Source of the DNA: Massilia sp. PDC64
Lineage (GTDB): Bacteria; Pseudomonadota; Gammaproteobacteria; Burkholderiales; Burkholderiaceae_D
Assembly (NCBI RefSeq): GCF_900101265.1
Contig: NZ_FMZS01000009.1
Coordinates: forward strand, 1 to 64,000
Length of the DNA stretch: 64,000 nt
Direction of reading: 5' to 3'
The position numbers and the translations under genes were made by a program. The notes below the pieces were generated by a model. The model was not told where the DNA came from. It made no database searches and saw only the letters and a program-made list of their open reading frames with translations. Each line of letters begins with the position of its first letter. Positions within the stretch are counted from its first letter, which is position 1. Shown here one piece after another: positions 45,775 through 55,530 of the stretch.

Positions 45775-48354
45775 TCACGCCGCCTCTTCGTCCCCGCGCG
45801 GGGTCTTGCGGTCGTCGTACGGCCCGTGCGTGAGCCAGTACTGGCGGAACGCGAGCCGCACGTTGTCGCGCAATTCCGCGTCGTTCCACGGCTTCGTGTA
45901 GAAACGGTAGATGGCGCCCCGGTTGATCGAATCGAGCACCGTCTCCACGCCCGTATAGCCGGACAGGATGATGCGCATCGTGTCCGGGTACATCTCCTTG
46001 ACCTTGCTGAGGAATTCGGTGCCGTTCATCCCGGGCATCTTCTGGTCGCACAGGATCACCTGCACGTGGTACAGCGCCAGCAGCTCGAAGCCCTCGGCCG
46101 GCGACGCGGCCGTCAGCACGCGGTAGTTGTCGCGCCTGAACAGCCGGTGCAGCGCGGCCAGCACGTTGACGTCGTCGTCCACCAGGAGCAGCGTCTGGAC
46201 GTTGCGGTCGTCCTCCGCCGGCCGCGTGGGCTGGGCGCGGTTTTCCAGCACCAGCCGCGCCAGGTCGGCGGGCACCAGTGCGCGCGAAAAATGAAACCCC
46301 TGGATCTCGTCGCAGCGGTGGCGGCGCAGCAGCGCCATCTGCGCGCGCGATTCCACGCCCTCAGCGATCACCTGCATGTGCAGGCTGTGCGCCATGCTGA
46401 TGATGGCCAGCGCGATCGCCGCGTCGTCCGGGTTCGTCGTGATATCGCGCACGAACGCGATGTCGATCTTCAGCTTGTCGATCGGGAAGCGCTTCAGGTA
46501 CGCAAGGCTCGAATAGCCGGTGCCGAAATCGTCGATGGCGATGCGGATGCCCAGCGCCTTCAGGCGCTCCAGCACCTGCACCGTGTGCTCGAAGTTCGAC
46601 ATCAGCGCGCTTTCCGTCAGTTCCAGTTCGAGCAGGCCCGGGTCGACGCGGTGCTCCGCCAGGGCGGCGCGGATGTCGCCTTCCAGGTCGCCCTCGACGA
46701 ACTGGCGGCTCGACACGTTGACGGCCACGCGCACGTCGCGCACGCCCTCGGCATTCCACGCGGCGATCTGGCGGCAGGCCTCGTCGATGATCCACGCGCC
46801 CACGCGCACGACCATCCCCGTGTCTTCCATCACGGGCACGAATTCGGCCGGGTACACGAGGCCGACGCCGGGACGGCGCCAGCGCAGCAGCGCTTCCACG
46901 CCGGTCACGCGGCCCGTGTTCAGGTCCAGCTTGGGCTGGTAGTGCAGCTCGAACTGGTCGCCGTCGACGGCCGCGCGCAGCGCCAGTTCGAGGTCCAGGC
47001 GCGCCAGCACCTGCACGTTCATCCCGGCCGTGAAGAAACGGTAGCCGTCGCGGCCCGCCTCCTTCGCGCGCACCATCGCCACATCCGCGTACTTCACCAG
47101 CGTGCCCGGGTCGGTCGCGTCGTCCGGGTACATGGCGATGCCGATACTGGCCGTCAGCACGGCCTGCTGGCCGTTCAGGTCGAACGGCGCGCGCAGCGCC
47201 TCGCGCACCTCGTTGGCGACACTGACCGCTTCGTCCTCCGTCTGTTCCCGCGTCATCGTGAGGATCAGCGCGAACTCGTCGCCGCCGAGGCGTCCGATCG
47301 TGTCGCGCAGGCGCACGCAACGCACCAGTCTCGTGCTGAACTGGCGCAGCAGCTCGTCGCCCAGCGCGGGACCGAGCGAGTCGTTGACGATCTTGAAGCG
47401 GTCGAGCGTGATGAACAGCACGGCGATGCGCCAGTTCTTGTCCTGCGCGAGTTCGATGGCGTCGCGCAGCGTGTGGAAGAACAGGCTGCGGTTCGGCAGG
47501 CCGGTCAGGCTGTCGTAGTTCGACATGTGTTTCAAACGCTGCGCGGCCTGCAGGCGCTCGCTGATGTCGCGCGCGACGCCGATCAGGATGCGGTTGTGCT
47601 CCTGCTGCTGCAGCTGCCAGCTGATCTCGACGGGCACGGCGCCCTGCCCGTCCGAGCGCAGCAGCTCCGTCTCCACGATGTCGTGCTCGCGCGACGTGGA
47701 CGCCGGGTCCGCGTAGCGTTCGAGCTGCGCGCGCTCCGCCAGGCCCAGCGCCACCGGATCGATGCGCAGCAGCGCCTCGCGCGAAAAGCCCAGCATGCGG
47801 CAGGCGCCGTCGCTGACGTCGACCATCGCCATCGTGCGTGCGTCGACGAGGAAGATGGCGTCGGTGGTCGCGTCCATCGCGCCGCGGAAGCGCTGCAGCT
47901 CGGCCGTCCGCTCGCGCACCGTGCGCTCCATGCGCGCGCCGTAGTCCTGCGACTCCTTGTGGAACAGGCGCACTTCGAGCAGGTTGCGGATGCGCGTGAG
48001 GACCTCCACCGTGTCAAACGGCTTGCCGATGAAGTCGCGCGCGCCCGCTTCCAGCGCGGCCAGCTTCTTGTCCGGCTCCGCCGTCACCACGAGCACGGGC
48101 AGCCAGGACTCGCGCTCCATCGGTTTCAGCGCTTCCATCACCTGGAAGCCGTCCATGTGCGGCATCTGCAGGTCGAGGATGATCAGGTCGTAGCGGTGCT
48201 GCAGGTGCAGCGCGGCCACCTGGCGCGGATCGGTAGTACTGGCGACGTTCTCGTAGCCGCTGGTCTTGAGCAGGAACTCGAGCAGCTGCACGTTCACCGG
48301 TTCGTCGTCGACGACGAGGATGCGCGCGCGGCGGATGTCGGTGGGGGAAATCAT
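45775..48354 (-). CDS. REC-PAS-GGDEF-EAL-REC cyclic-di-GMP regulator
   Basis: The 859-residue protein has this order: receiver (ARILVVDDEPVN, L-D-L-Q-M-P), PAS (about 150-285), GGDEF (about 290-450, motif L-G-G-D-E-F-A near 357), EAL (about 460-710, G-V-E-A-L-L-R-W near 488 and D-D-F-G-T-G-Y-S-S-L) and a second receiver (V-I-L-C-D-Q-K-M-P near 768). Both catalytic motifs look intact, so it may make or break c-di-GMP. Having receivers at both ends is unusual. The ATG overlaps the stop of the hybrid kinase, its probable phosphodonor. Confidence 0.93.
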   Translation of the reverse strand: MISPTDIRRARILVVDDEPVNVQLLEFLLKTSGYENVASTTDPRQVAALHLQHRYDLIILDLQMPHMDGFQVMEALKPMERESWLPVLVVTAEPDKKLAALEAGARDFIGKPFDTVEVLTRIRNLLEVRLFHKESQDYGARMERTVRERTAELQRFRGAMDATTDAIFLVDARTMAMVDVSDGACRMLGFSREALLRIDPVALGLAERAQLERYADPASTSREHDIVETELLRSDGQGAVPVEISWQLQQQEHNRILIGVARDISERLQAAQRLKHMSNYDSLTGLPNRSLFFHTLRDAIELAQDKNWRIAVLFITLDRFKIVNDSLGPALGDELLRQFSTRLVRCVRLRDTIGRLGGDEFALILTMTREQTEDEAVSVANEVREALRAPFDLNGQQAVLTASIGIAMYPDDATDPGTLVKYADVAMVRAKEAGRDGYRFFTAGMNVQVLARLDLELALRAAVDGDQFELHYQPKLDLNTGRVTGVEALLRWRRPGVGLVYPAEFVPVMEDTGMVVRVGAWIIDEACRQIAAWNAEGVRDVRVAVNVSSRQFVEGDLEGDIRAALAEHRVDPGLLELELTESALMSNFEHTVQVLERLKALGIRIAIDDFGTGYSSLAYLKRFPIDKLKIDIAFVRDITTNPDDAAIALAIISMAHSLHMQVIAEGVESRAQMALLRRHRCDEIQGFHFSRALVPADLARLVLENRAQPTRPAEDDRNVQTLLLVDDDVNVLAALHRLFRRDNYRVLTAASPAEGFELLALYHVQVILCDQKMPGMNGTEFLSKVKEMYPDTMRIILSGYTGVETVLDSINRGAIYRFYTKPWNDAELRDNVRLAFRQYWLTHGPYDDRKTPRGDEEAA

Positions 48355-50354
48355 GGGGTCGTCCTCATTCGGGCTGACAATACGTCGTCGATGGCCTCGT
48401 TGAACTGGCCGATGTCGATCGGCTTGGTCAGGTAGTGTGCGAAGCCCGCCGCCAGCGCGCGGTCGATGTCGGCGCGCATGGCGTTGGCGGACACCGCGAT
48501 GGCCGGGATGCGCGCGGTCTCGGGATCGCGGCGCAGCTGCGCCAGGACCTCGAACCCGGAGAGGCCGGGCAGGTTCAGGTCCATCAGGATGATGTCGGGT
48601 TTCTGGCTGCGCGCGAGCGACAGGCCGAAGTGGCCGTCCGGCGCGCTCACGAGGCGCAGGTCGGCGCGGAAGCGCACGATCTCCTGCACGAGCTTCAGGT
48701 TGGCCGGATTGTCCTCGATGTACAGCACCGTATGCGGCGCCCCGGGCGCGGGGCCGTCCGCCGGGACGCTCGCCTTGCGCACGGCAGGCAGGGCGGCAGG
48801 CAGCGCGCCGTCCTGGCCGGCGACGGCCAGCTCGATCCAGAACACGCTGCCCACGCCCGGGCTGCTGGTGACGCCGATCTCGCCGCCCATCAGCTCGACG
48901 AGGCGGCGCGTCACCACGAGGCCGATGCCCGTGCCTTCCTGCGTGCCCGCTTCCTGGCCCAGGCGGTTGAACGGCTGGAACAGGCCGGCCACCTGTTCCG
49001 GGCTCAAGCCGACCCCCGTGTCCTGCACGGACACGCGCAGGCGCTGCGCCGACGGCTGCGCGCAATCGACGACGATGGCACCGCCGTCGCGGTTGTACTT
49101 CACCGCGTTCGACAACAGGTTCAGCAGGACCTGCTTGAGACGGGTGCGGTCGGCCTGTACGCGCACGCTGGGCGCTTCCGGGAACAGCACGCGCACGCCG
49201 CGCGCGGCGGCCAGCGGTGCGATCATGCCGTCGCATTCGGCCAGCACCTCGGCCAGCAGCACGGGCTCCATCGACAGGCTCACGGCCCCTGCCTCGACCT
49301 TCGCGAGGTCGAGGATCTCGTTGATCAGGGTGAGCAGATGCCGGCCCGATTTCAGGATGTGGCCGGAGAATTCCAACTTCTGCTCCGGCGTCGTCGGCAT
49401 GTCCTTCGATGCCAGGATCTGGGCGAAGCCGAGGATGGCGTTGAGCGGTGTGCGCAGTTCGTGGCTCATCGACGACAGGAACGCGGACTTGGCCTGGTTG
49501 GCATTTCTCGCTTCGTCGATCGCGAGTCCCAGTTCCGAATTGGCCAGCTCCAGCTGGGCCGTGCGTTCCTGCACGCGCGCCTCCAGGCCTTCGTTCAGGC
49601 GCACGATCTCGCGGTTCGAGTCTTCCAGCGCGCGCGTGCGCTGCTCGATCTCGGTCAGCATCGCGTTGAAGGAGTCGACGAGTTCCGCCGCTTCGTCCTC
49701 GCTGATGCGCGGCGCGCGCCGCGAATAGTCGCGCCGCGCCACCACGTCGCGCGCGATCCTGGTGATGGCGTCGATGGGCGTCGTGATCGTGTGGCCGAGG
49801 CGGCGCACGAGCAGCCACGCGGTGAACAGGGCCAGCACCGTCACGCACGCGCAGATGACGAGGTAGTCGCGCATGCGTTCCATCATCTGGTTTTCCGAGC
49901 GCAGGTAGACGGTGCCGAGCAGGTCGCCGTTTTCGCTGATCGGTTTGTACAGCACCAGTTCGTCGCCGGCGCCGATATAGGTTTCCGAACTACCCGCATG
50001 CACCGGCCGGCCCTTCACGGGGCGCACCGGGAATGCGCCGGTCTCGCCGGGCGCCACATAGGTCGCGAACAGGGCGCCCTTCTCGTCGTAGATGGCGGCG
50101 GCGCGCACCGACGGCCGGCTGCGCAGCAGGGCCAGGTTTTCGCGCGCCAGGCGCGCGTCGTCGAAGGCCAGCGCGGCCGACGTCATGTGGCCCACGAGTT
50201 CGGCCTGCGTCGCCAGGTCGTTCAGCAGCGCGTGTTTATAGCTGCGCAGGTCGTAGACGACGACGGTGCCGACGGAGACGACCAGCGCGGCGAGCGTCGT
50301 CGACATCACGATCGTGACGAGTTTTTCGCGGATGGAACGGCGTGGACGAATCAT
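48351..50354 (-). CDS. CHASE8-type hybrid sensor histidine kinase
   Basis: The 667-residue membrane protein has TM1 (about 13-33), a periplasmic domain of CHASE8 type (35-160), TM2 (165-187), HAMP, a coiled coil, and HisKA with the phospho-His in MSHELRTPLNAIL near 296. An ATPase (G-T-G-I-G-L-V) and a receiver (I-L-M-D-L-N-L-P, 545-660) follow. CHASE8 is the domain by which YfiN is held off by periplasmic YfiR. Here a YfiR gene lies immediately upstream, so the kinase is likely controlled by that protein. Its output is the overlapping GGDEF/EAL gene. Confidence 0.9.
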   Translation of the reverse strand: MIRPRRSIREKLVTIVMSTTLAALVVSVGTVVVYDLRSYKHALLNDLATQAELVGHMTSAALAFDDARLARENLALLRSRPSVRAAAIYDEKGALFATYVAPGETGAFPVRPVKGRPVHAGSSETYIGAGDELVLYKPISENGDLLGTVYLRSENQMMERMRDYLVICACVTVLALFTAWLLVRRLGHTITTPIDAITRIARDVVARRDYSRRAPRISEDEAAELVDSFNAMLTEIEQRTRALEDSNREIVRLNEGLEARVQERTAQLELANSELGLAIDEARNANQAKSAFLSSMSHELRTPLNAILGFAQILASKDMPTTPEQKLEFSGHILKSGRHLLTLINEILDLAKVEAGAVSLSMEPVLLAEVLAECDGMIAPLAAARGVRVLFPEAPSVRVQADRTRLKQVLLNLLSNAVKYNRDGGAIVVDCAQPSAQRLRVSVQDTGVGLSPEQVAGLFQPFNRLGQEAGTQEGTGIGLVVTRRLVELMGGEIGVTSSPGVGSVFWIELAVAGQDGALPAALPAVRKASVPADGPAPGAPHTVLYIEDNPANLKLVQEIVRFRADLRLVSAPDGHFGLSLARSQKPDIILMDLNLPGLSGFEVLAQLRRDPETARIPAIAVSANAMRADIDRALAAGFAHYLTKPIDIGQFNEAIDDVLSARMRTTP

Positions 50355-50358
50355 GGGC

Positions 50359-50901
50359 TCACCACGTCGCCAGCGCCAGCAGGCGCGCGCTGATGCGCAA
50401 CTGCGCGGCCATCGCTTCGAGCCGGTCGATGCGCAGCCGCAGATGGTCGCCGTCCGCCACCAGCCCGACGACGCAGCCGGGTTCGGGGACGCCGTCGCAT
50501 ACCGTCAATACGGGCCGGCTGCGCACGGCCTCCAGCAGGCGCGCGCGCGCGGGCGACGCGGCCAGGTACAGGACGTGCAGGCCTTGCGGCAGCGCGCGCG
50601 GGTCGACGCGCCGGATGTCCAGCGGGCGGCCGTGCACGAGACGGCCGTCCATGAACCGCCCGGCTTCGACGGCCAGCGCGTCGTCCCCGGCGACGCCGAC
50701 CAGCAACGGGGAGCCCGCACGCGCGAACGCGGCGTCCGGCCAGTCGACGAACGTGGCCACACGGTACAGGTAGGCCGCCTTGAGCTTGCGCTCAGGCGCG
50801 GCAAGGGGGCCTGCGCCGGCCTGGGCGGCACCCGCGAGGATCAGCAGGCACAACGCCGCCTGGCGGACAGGACGCGCGGCTGCAAGGGACAAGACCATCA
50901 C
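50359..50901 (-). CDS. YfiR-family periplasmic regulator
   Basis: The 180-residue protein has a signal sequence (hydrophobic AALCLLILAGAAQAGA) and the YfiR pattern KLKAAYLYRVATFVDWPDAAF, C-V-V-G-L-V-A-D-G and the C-terminal ISARLLALA. YfiR senses redox or envelope stress and represses the CHASE8 protein. Two cysteines (D-G-V-P-E-P-G-C region) may form the redox switch. It is the first gene of the operon, four bases before the CHASE8 kinase. Confidence 0.85.
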   Translation of the reverse strand: MMVLSLAAARPVRQAALCLLILAGAAQAGAGPLAAPERKLKAAYLYRVATFVDWPDAAFARAGSPLLVGVAGDDALAVEAGRFMDGRLVHGRPLDIRRVDPRALPQGLHVLYLAASPARARLLEAVRSRPVLTVCDGVPEPGCVVGLVADGDHLRLRIDRLEAMAAQLRISARLLALATW

Positions 50902-51272
50902 GAGAATGCCGGCCCCGGATGGTCATGCGCGAAACGGTCGAGCGGCATGCGAGGTCCTGGTTCGGTCAATGAACAACACTGCGGGGTTGCCCGCAAGGCG
51001 AGCAGCATAGCAGCACGACCGGAAGTGATGTCGCACAGAACGGGACCGGGTATTTGCACCGGTAAAGACATTTGCGTTTGTAAGGACAACAAAGGCATAA
51101 CCGCAAGAATGGCTTTTCGTTAAGATTCCGACGCCGCACGGCGGGAAGGCGCGCTAGAATGGACGCGAGCGCGCAGCGGAATCTTCCGCGACCGGCACAC
51201 GGCGGCGCACTCGGGTTGGATCCTGGAGACCTGGCGGCTCTCTGCTACCGCCATTACAAGGAGGAGCGACAC
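50902..51272. other. Divergent region before pncC
   Basis: The 371 bases between yfiR and the amidohydrolase contain no separate gene. An in-frame ATG at 51159 would extend pncC by 38 codons with no family resemblance. The AT-rich part at 51050-51130 probably holds the promoters. Confidence 0.5.
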
Positions 51273-51755
51273 GTGACGAACGACATCATCGACCTGGCCA
51301 CCCGTGTGGGCCGGGCACTCGAAGCCAAGGGCCTGCTGCTGGCCACCGCCGAATCCTGCACCGGCGGCGGCGTCTCCCAGGCCATTACGGAAATCCCCGG
51401 CTCGACCGGCTGGTTCGAATGCGGTTTCGTGACGTATTCGAACGCCTCCAAGACGGAGATGCTGGACGTGCCGGCCGCGCTGATCGCGCAATTCGGTTCC
51501 GTCAGCGAGGAAGTCGCGGGCGCGATGGCCGAAGGCGCGGTCGCCAACAGCAACGCCGACGTGGCGGTATCCACGACCGGCATCGCCGGCCCGACCGGCG
51601 CCGTGCCCGGCAAGCCCGTGGGCACGGTGTGCTTCGGCTGGTCGAAGGGCGACACGACGTACACCGAACGCCTCGTGTTCTCCGGCGACCGCCACGCGGT
51701 ACGCGAGCAGACGGTGGCGCACGCGCTGGCCGGCCTGTTGCGTCTGCTCGAGTAA
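51273..51755 (+). CDS. pncC: Nicotinamide-nucleotide amidohydrolase (CinA C-terminal type)
   Basis: This 160-residue enzyme deamidates NMN to nicotinate mononucleotide in the pyridine nucleotide cycle. Family motifs are L-L-A-T-A-E-S-C-T-G-G, G-F-V-T-Y-S-N, G-S-V-S-E-E-V-A and S-T-T-G-I-A-G-P-T-G. The start is GTG 51273, set by a strong AAGGAGG at 51258-51264. It is the stand-alone form without the CinA N-terminal domain. The next gene begins two bases after its stop. Confidence 0.92.
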   Translation: MTNDIIDLATRVGRALEAKGLLLATAESCTGGGVSQAITEIPGSTGWFECGFVTYSNASKTEMLDVPAALIAQFGSVSEEVAGAMAEGAVANSNADVAVSTTGIAGPTGAVPGKPVGTVCFGWSKGDTTYTERLVFSGDRHAVREQTVAHALAGLLRLLE

Positions 51756-51757
51756 GG

Positions 51758-52657
51758 ATGCGCCGCCCGCCTTTACGTGCTGCGGCCGCGCTGCTGGCGG
51801 CCGTTTCCGTGAACGCGGCCGCCGCGGAGCCGGACAAGGGCATCACCGTGTACGCGGCCGGCGACATCGCGCGCTGCGCCTCGCGCGATCCGGCCTATTC
51901 GGGCGCGGCCGACACGGCCGCCACCATCGCTGCCGGGCTCGCGCAGGACCCGCAGGCCGTCGTGCTGGCGCTGGGCGACCTGACCTATCCGCGCGGCGCC
52001 ATGCAGGAATTCACCGGCTGCTACGCACCGACATGGGGCCGCTTCAAGGACCGCACATGGCCCGCGCCCGGCAACCACGAGTACTACACACCGGGCGCCA
52101 GGCCTTATTTCGACTGGTGGGGCGCGCGCGCCGGCCGCGGCTACTACAGCTTCGATCTGGGCACCTGGCACATCATCTCGCTGGACAGCAACCTCGCCCC
52201 GGCCCAGCATGCGGCCCAGCTGGACTGGCTGCGCGCCGACCTCGCCGCCCACCCCGCACGCTGCACGCTCGCCTACTGGCACCATCCGCTGTACAGCTCG
52301 GGGGGCCACGGCAGCATCCCGAAGATGCGCGACGCGTGGCGGCTGCTGTACGCCGCCGGCGCCGAGCTGGTGCTGTCCGGCCACGACCACGACTACGAAC
52401 GCTTCGCCCCGCAGGATGCGGACGGCCGGCTCGATCCCACGCACGGCATCCGCCAGTTCGTCGTCGGCACGGGCGGCGCGTATCCGACACCGTTCCTGTT
52501 TACCGTCGCGCACAGCGAAGTCCGCGACAGCAACCGCACCGGCGTGCTGCGCCTGCGCCTGTACGCGGGCGGCTACGGCTGGGAATTCGTCGAGTCCACG
52601 CGGCTCGCCTCCTTCAGTGTCGCCCCGCCCGACCGCGGCAGCGCCGCCTGTCATTAA
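51758..52657 (+). CDS. Secreted metallophosphoesterase (purple-acid-phosphatase-like)
   Basis: The 299-residue protein has a signal peptide (MRRPPLRAAAALLAAVSVNAAA) and the calcineurin-type metal motifs A-G-D-I-A-R-C, L-G-D-L-T-Y-P, P-G-N-H-E-Y, Y-W-H-H-P-L-Y and G-H-D-H-D-Y-E-R-F. It should hydrolyse phosphoesters in the periplasm; the substrate is unknown. It follows pncC closely and precedes the M16 protease by 15 bases, so all three may be one transcript. Confidence 0.85.
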   Translation: MRRPPLRAAAALLAAVSVNAAAAEPDKGITVYAAGDIARCASRDPAYSGAADTAATIAAGLAQDPQAVVLALGDLTYPRGAMQEFTGCYAPTWGRFKDRTWPAPGNHEYYTPGARPYFDWWGARAGRGYYSFDLGTWHIISLDSNLAPAQHAAQLDWLRADLAAHPARCTLAYWHHPLYSSGGHGSIPKMRDAWRLLYAAGAELVLSGHDHDYERFAPQDADGRLDPTHGIRQFVVGTGGAYPTPFLFTVAHSEVRDSNRTGVLRLRLYAGGYGWEFVESTRLASFSVAPPDRGSAACH

Positions 52658-52672
52658 AAAAACGGAGTCCGC

Positions 52673-55441
52673 ATGACACGCCTCCTGTCCCTGCTCTTGC
52701 TGTCGTTGCTGCTTGCCCGGCCGACGGCCGCGCAGCAGATCCGCTACGACAAGACGACGCTGCCCAACGGCCTGGAAGTGATCCTCGTCGAGGACCACCG
52801 CCTGCCCATCGTGGCCGTCAACATCTGGTACCACGTCGGCCCCGCCAACGAGGCGCCGGGCCTCACCGGGTTCGCCCACCTGTTCGAGCACATGATGTTC
52901 GCCGGGACGCGGCACCTGCCGCGCGGCCTCGCCGACCGCCTGCTGGAAGGCGCCGGCGCCACCGACAGCAACGGCAGCACGGACTACGATCGCACCAATT
53001 ACTACGACACGGTGCCGTCGAACCAGCTCGAACTCGCGCTGTGGGTGCATGCCGACCGCATGGGCTACCTGCTCGACGTGCTCGACCAGACGGCGCTGTC
53101 GAACCAGCAGGACGTCGTGCGCAACGAGCGCCGCCAGAGCGTCGAGAACCGCCCGTACGGCATCGTCGAGGAAGCGCTGAACCACGCGCTGTTCCCGAAG
53201 ACGCACCCGTATTACGCGGCCGTCATCGGCTCGCACGCCGACATCCAGAACGCGAAGCTGGCCGACGTGCGCGATTTCTTCAAGCGCTACTACGGTCCGA
53301 ACAACGCCAGCATCGTCATCGCCGGCGACATCGACAAGGCGAAAACGCGCGCCCTCGTCGCGAAATACTTCGGCAGCTTCAAACGCAGCCCACCCGTCGT
53401 GCACCCGCAAGTGACCACGCCCGCCATCACGCGCGAGCGTCGCATCACGGTGCCGGACCGCGTGGAGCTGCCGCGCCTGTACATGGCCTGGCTCACGCCG
53501 CCGGCCTTCCAGCCGGGCGACGCCGAGCTGGCCGTGACGGCGCAGATCCTCGCCGGCGGCAAGTCGAGCCGCCTCTACAAGAACCTCGTATACGACCGCC
53601 AGATCGCCCAGGAAGCGGCGGCCGCGCAGAATTCGAACGCGCTCACGTCCACCTTCATCGTCGACGCCACCGCGCGTCCGGGCCACGAACCGTCCGAGCT
53701 GGAGACGGCGATCGATGCGGAGCTCAAGGCGCTGCGCGACACGGGGCCGTCCGAACAGGAAGTCGAACGGGCCCGCAACACGATCGAGACGGCGATGCTG
53801 ACGTCCATCGAAAAGCTGGGCGGCACGGGCCTCGCGAACCAGATCAACCAGTACAACCAGTACACGGGCGACCCGGGCTACCTGCCGAAGGACATCGAGC
53901 GCCTGCGCCGCGTCACCGCCGCCGACGTGCGCCGCGTGGCGCAGGCGTACCTGCAAGCGAACGCGCGCGTGGTCGTCACGGCCGTGCCGGGCAAGCCGGA
54001 CCTCGGCCCCGACGTGCCGACGCCGCCGCCGTCGAAGGCCGGCAGGACGGAGCGCGCCGCCGGCATCAACCGCGACGAAGCGTGGCGCCGCACGCCGCCG
54101 AAGCCAGGCCCGGCGCCGCGCTTCACGCTGCCGCAGGGCGAATCGTTCAAGCTGCCGAACGGCCTGACGGTCATCCTCCACCCGAACCCGGCGCTGCCGC
54201 TCGTGGCGGCGGAACTGGTCGTGAAAAGCGGCTCCGACGCCAATCCGTCCGACCAGCCGGGCCTCGCCGGCTTCACGGCGCAGACGCTGGACGAAGGCAC
54301 GGCCACACGCAGCGCGCCCGGCATCGCCGACGAGATCGCGCAACTGGGCGCCTTCCTCGGCAGCGGCAGTACGGCGGACGCGTCGACGGTGTCGCTGCTG
54401 GCCCTGCGTTCCACCTTCCCGCAGGCGCTGGACGTGCTGGCCGACGTCGTCCTGCACCCGGCTTTCCCGACGGCCGAAGTCGAGCGCCAGCGCGCGTCCC
54501 GGCTCGGCGAACTGGCGCAGCAGCGCGACGACCCTGCACTGGTCGCCGCCGTCGCCGCCGCGGGCGCGTTGTACGGCCCCGACCACCCGTACGGCTACGG
54601 CCAGCTGGGCACGGAACAGGCGATCCGCATGACGACGCGCGAAGACCTCGTGCGCTTCTGGCGCCGCCACTACCTGCCCGGCAACGCGGCCCTCGTCGTC
54701 TCCGGCGACATCACGGTGGACGAGCTGCGCGCACTGGCGACGGCCCGCTTCGGCGGCTGGGGACGGGCCGACGCGGCCGTGACGGCGGTCGGCGATCCCT
54801 CCGGGACCAAGGCACGCCTCGTCGTCGTCGACAAGCCGGGCGCCCCACAAACGGCGCTGCGCGTGACGACCGTCGCAGCCGCGCGCAAGACGCCGGACTA
54901 CCCGGCCATGCAGGTGATGAACGCGGCGCTGGGCGGCCTGTTCTCGAGCCGCATCAATCTCAACCTGCGCGAGGAGAAGGGCTACAGCTACGGCGTGTTC
55001 TCGGCCTTCCGCTACGACCGCACGCCCGGCCCGTTCATTATCGCGGGCAGCGTGCGCACGGACGTCACGGGACCATCGGTGTCCGAGATTTTCAAGGAAG
55101 TGAACGGCATGCGCACCAAGCTGTTGCCTGCGACCGAGCTGGCGGGCGCGCGCGATTCGCAGGTGTATTCGCTGCCGGGCCAGTTCGAGACGAACAGCGG
55201 CATCGGGGCGAGCCTGGCCGACATCTACATCTTCGACCTGCCGGCGGATTACTGGCGCACCCTGCCCGACCGCTATCGCGCCGTGACGGCGGCGCAGGTG
55301 CAGGCGGTGGCGCAGAAATACCTGAAGCCCGATCAGCTGAAAGTCATTGCCGTCGGGGATAGTGCGGCGATCCTGCCGCAGCTGCAGAAGCTCGGGCTGG
55401 GGCAGCCGGAAGCGCGCGACACGGACGGCCAGCTTCCGTAA
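52673..55441 (+). CDS. M16-family zinc protease, double-domain, exported
   Basis: This 922-residue protein has a signal peptide (MTRLLSLLLLSLLLARPTAA). Its N-terminal half has the inverted zinc motif H69-L-F-E72-H73, with a downstream Glu in the ENRPYGIVEEALN region. The C-terminal half repeats the fold without a zinc site, as in pitrilysin/insulysin-type peptidases whose halves close around short peptides. It probably degrades peptides in the periplasm. A strong GGAG site precedes the ATG. Confidence 0.9.
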   Translation: MTRLLSLLLLSLLLARPTAAQQIRYDKTTLPNGLEVILVEDHRLPIVAVNIWYHVGPANEAPGLTGFAHLFEHMMFAGTRHLPRGLADRLLEGAGATDSNGSTDYDRTNYYDTVPSNQLELALWVHADRMGYLLDVLDQTALSNQQDVVRNERRQSVENRPYGIVEEALNHALFPKTHPYYAAVIGSHADIQNAKLADVRDFFKRYYGPNNASIVIAGDIDKAKTRALVAKYFGSFKRSPPVVHPQVTTPAITRERRITVPDRVELPRLYMAWLTPPAFQPGDAELAVTAQILAGGKSSRLYKNLVYDRQIAQEAAAAQNSNALTSTFIVDATARPGHEPSELETAIDAELKALRDTGPSEQEVERARNTIETAMLTSIEKLGGTGLANQINQYNQYTGDPGYLPKDIERLRRVTAADVRRVAQAYLQANARVVVTAVPGKPDLGPDVPTPPPSKAGRTERAAGINRDEAWRRTPPKPGPAPRFTLPQGESFKLPNGLTVILHPNPALPLVAAELVVKSGSDANPSDQPGLAGFTAQTLDEGTATRSAPGIADEIAQLGAFLGSGSTADASTVSLLALRSTFPQALDVLADVVLHPAFPTAEVERQRASRLGELAQQRDDPALVAAVAAAGALYGPDHPYGYGQLGTEQAIRMTTREDLVRFWRRHYLPGNAALVVSGDITVDELRALATARFGGWGRADAAVTAVGDPSGTKARLVVVDKPGAPQTALRVTTVAAARKTPDYPAMQVMNAALGGLFSSRINLNLREEKGYSYGVFSAFRYDRTPGPFIIAGSVRTDVTGPSVSEIFKEVNGMRTKLLPATELAGARDSQVYSLPGQFETNSGIGASLADIYIFDLPADYWRTLPDRYRAVTAAQVQAVAQKYLKPDQLKVIAVGDSAAILPQLQKLGLGQPEARDTDGQLP

Positions 55442-55500
55442 CGCATCGTTTCGCCACATCCACACACTATACGGCTTGCGTCCGCCAGCCGTATTCGCTT

Positions 55501-55526
55501 AACATGTGAACAGTTCTTCAAACGTT
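55501..55526. promoter_or_regulatory. Probable ArsR/SmtB operator
   Basis: A 12-2-12 imperfect inverted repeat is centred on GT at 55513-55514. Its inner halves are TGAACA and TCTTCA, and 9 of 12 positions pair. It lies four bases before the metalloregulator ATG, in the form known for SmtB/CzrA operators. Confidence 0.65.
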
Positions 55527-55530
55527 AAGC

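Noticed and set aside
51159..51272. N-terminal extension of the amidohydrolase from ATG 51159
   Set aside because: The strong AAGGAGG site at 51258 sits at the right distance from GTG 51273, and the extension has no family likeness.
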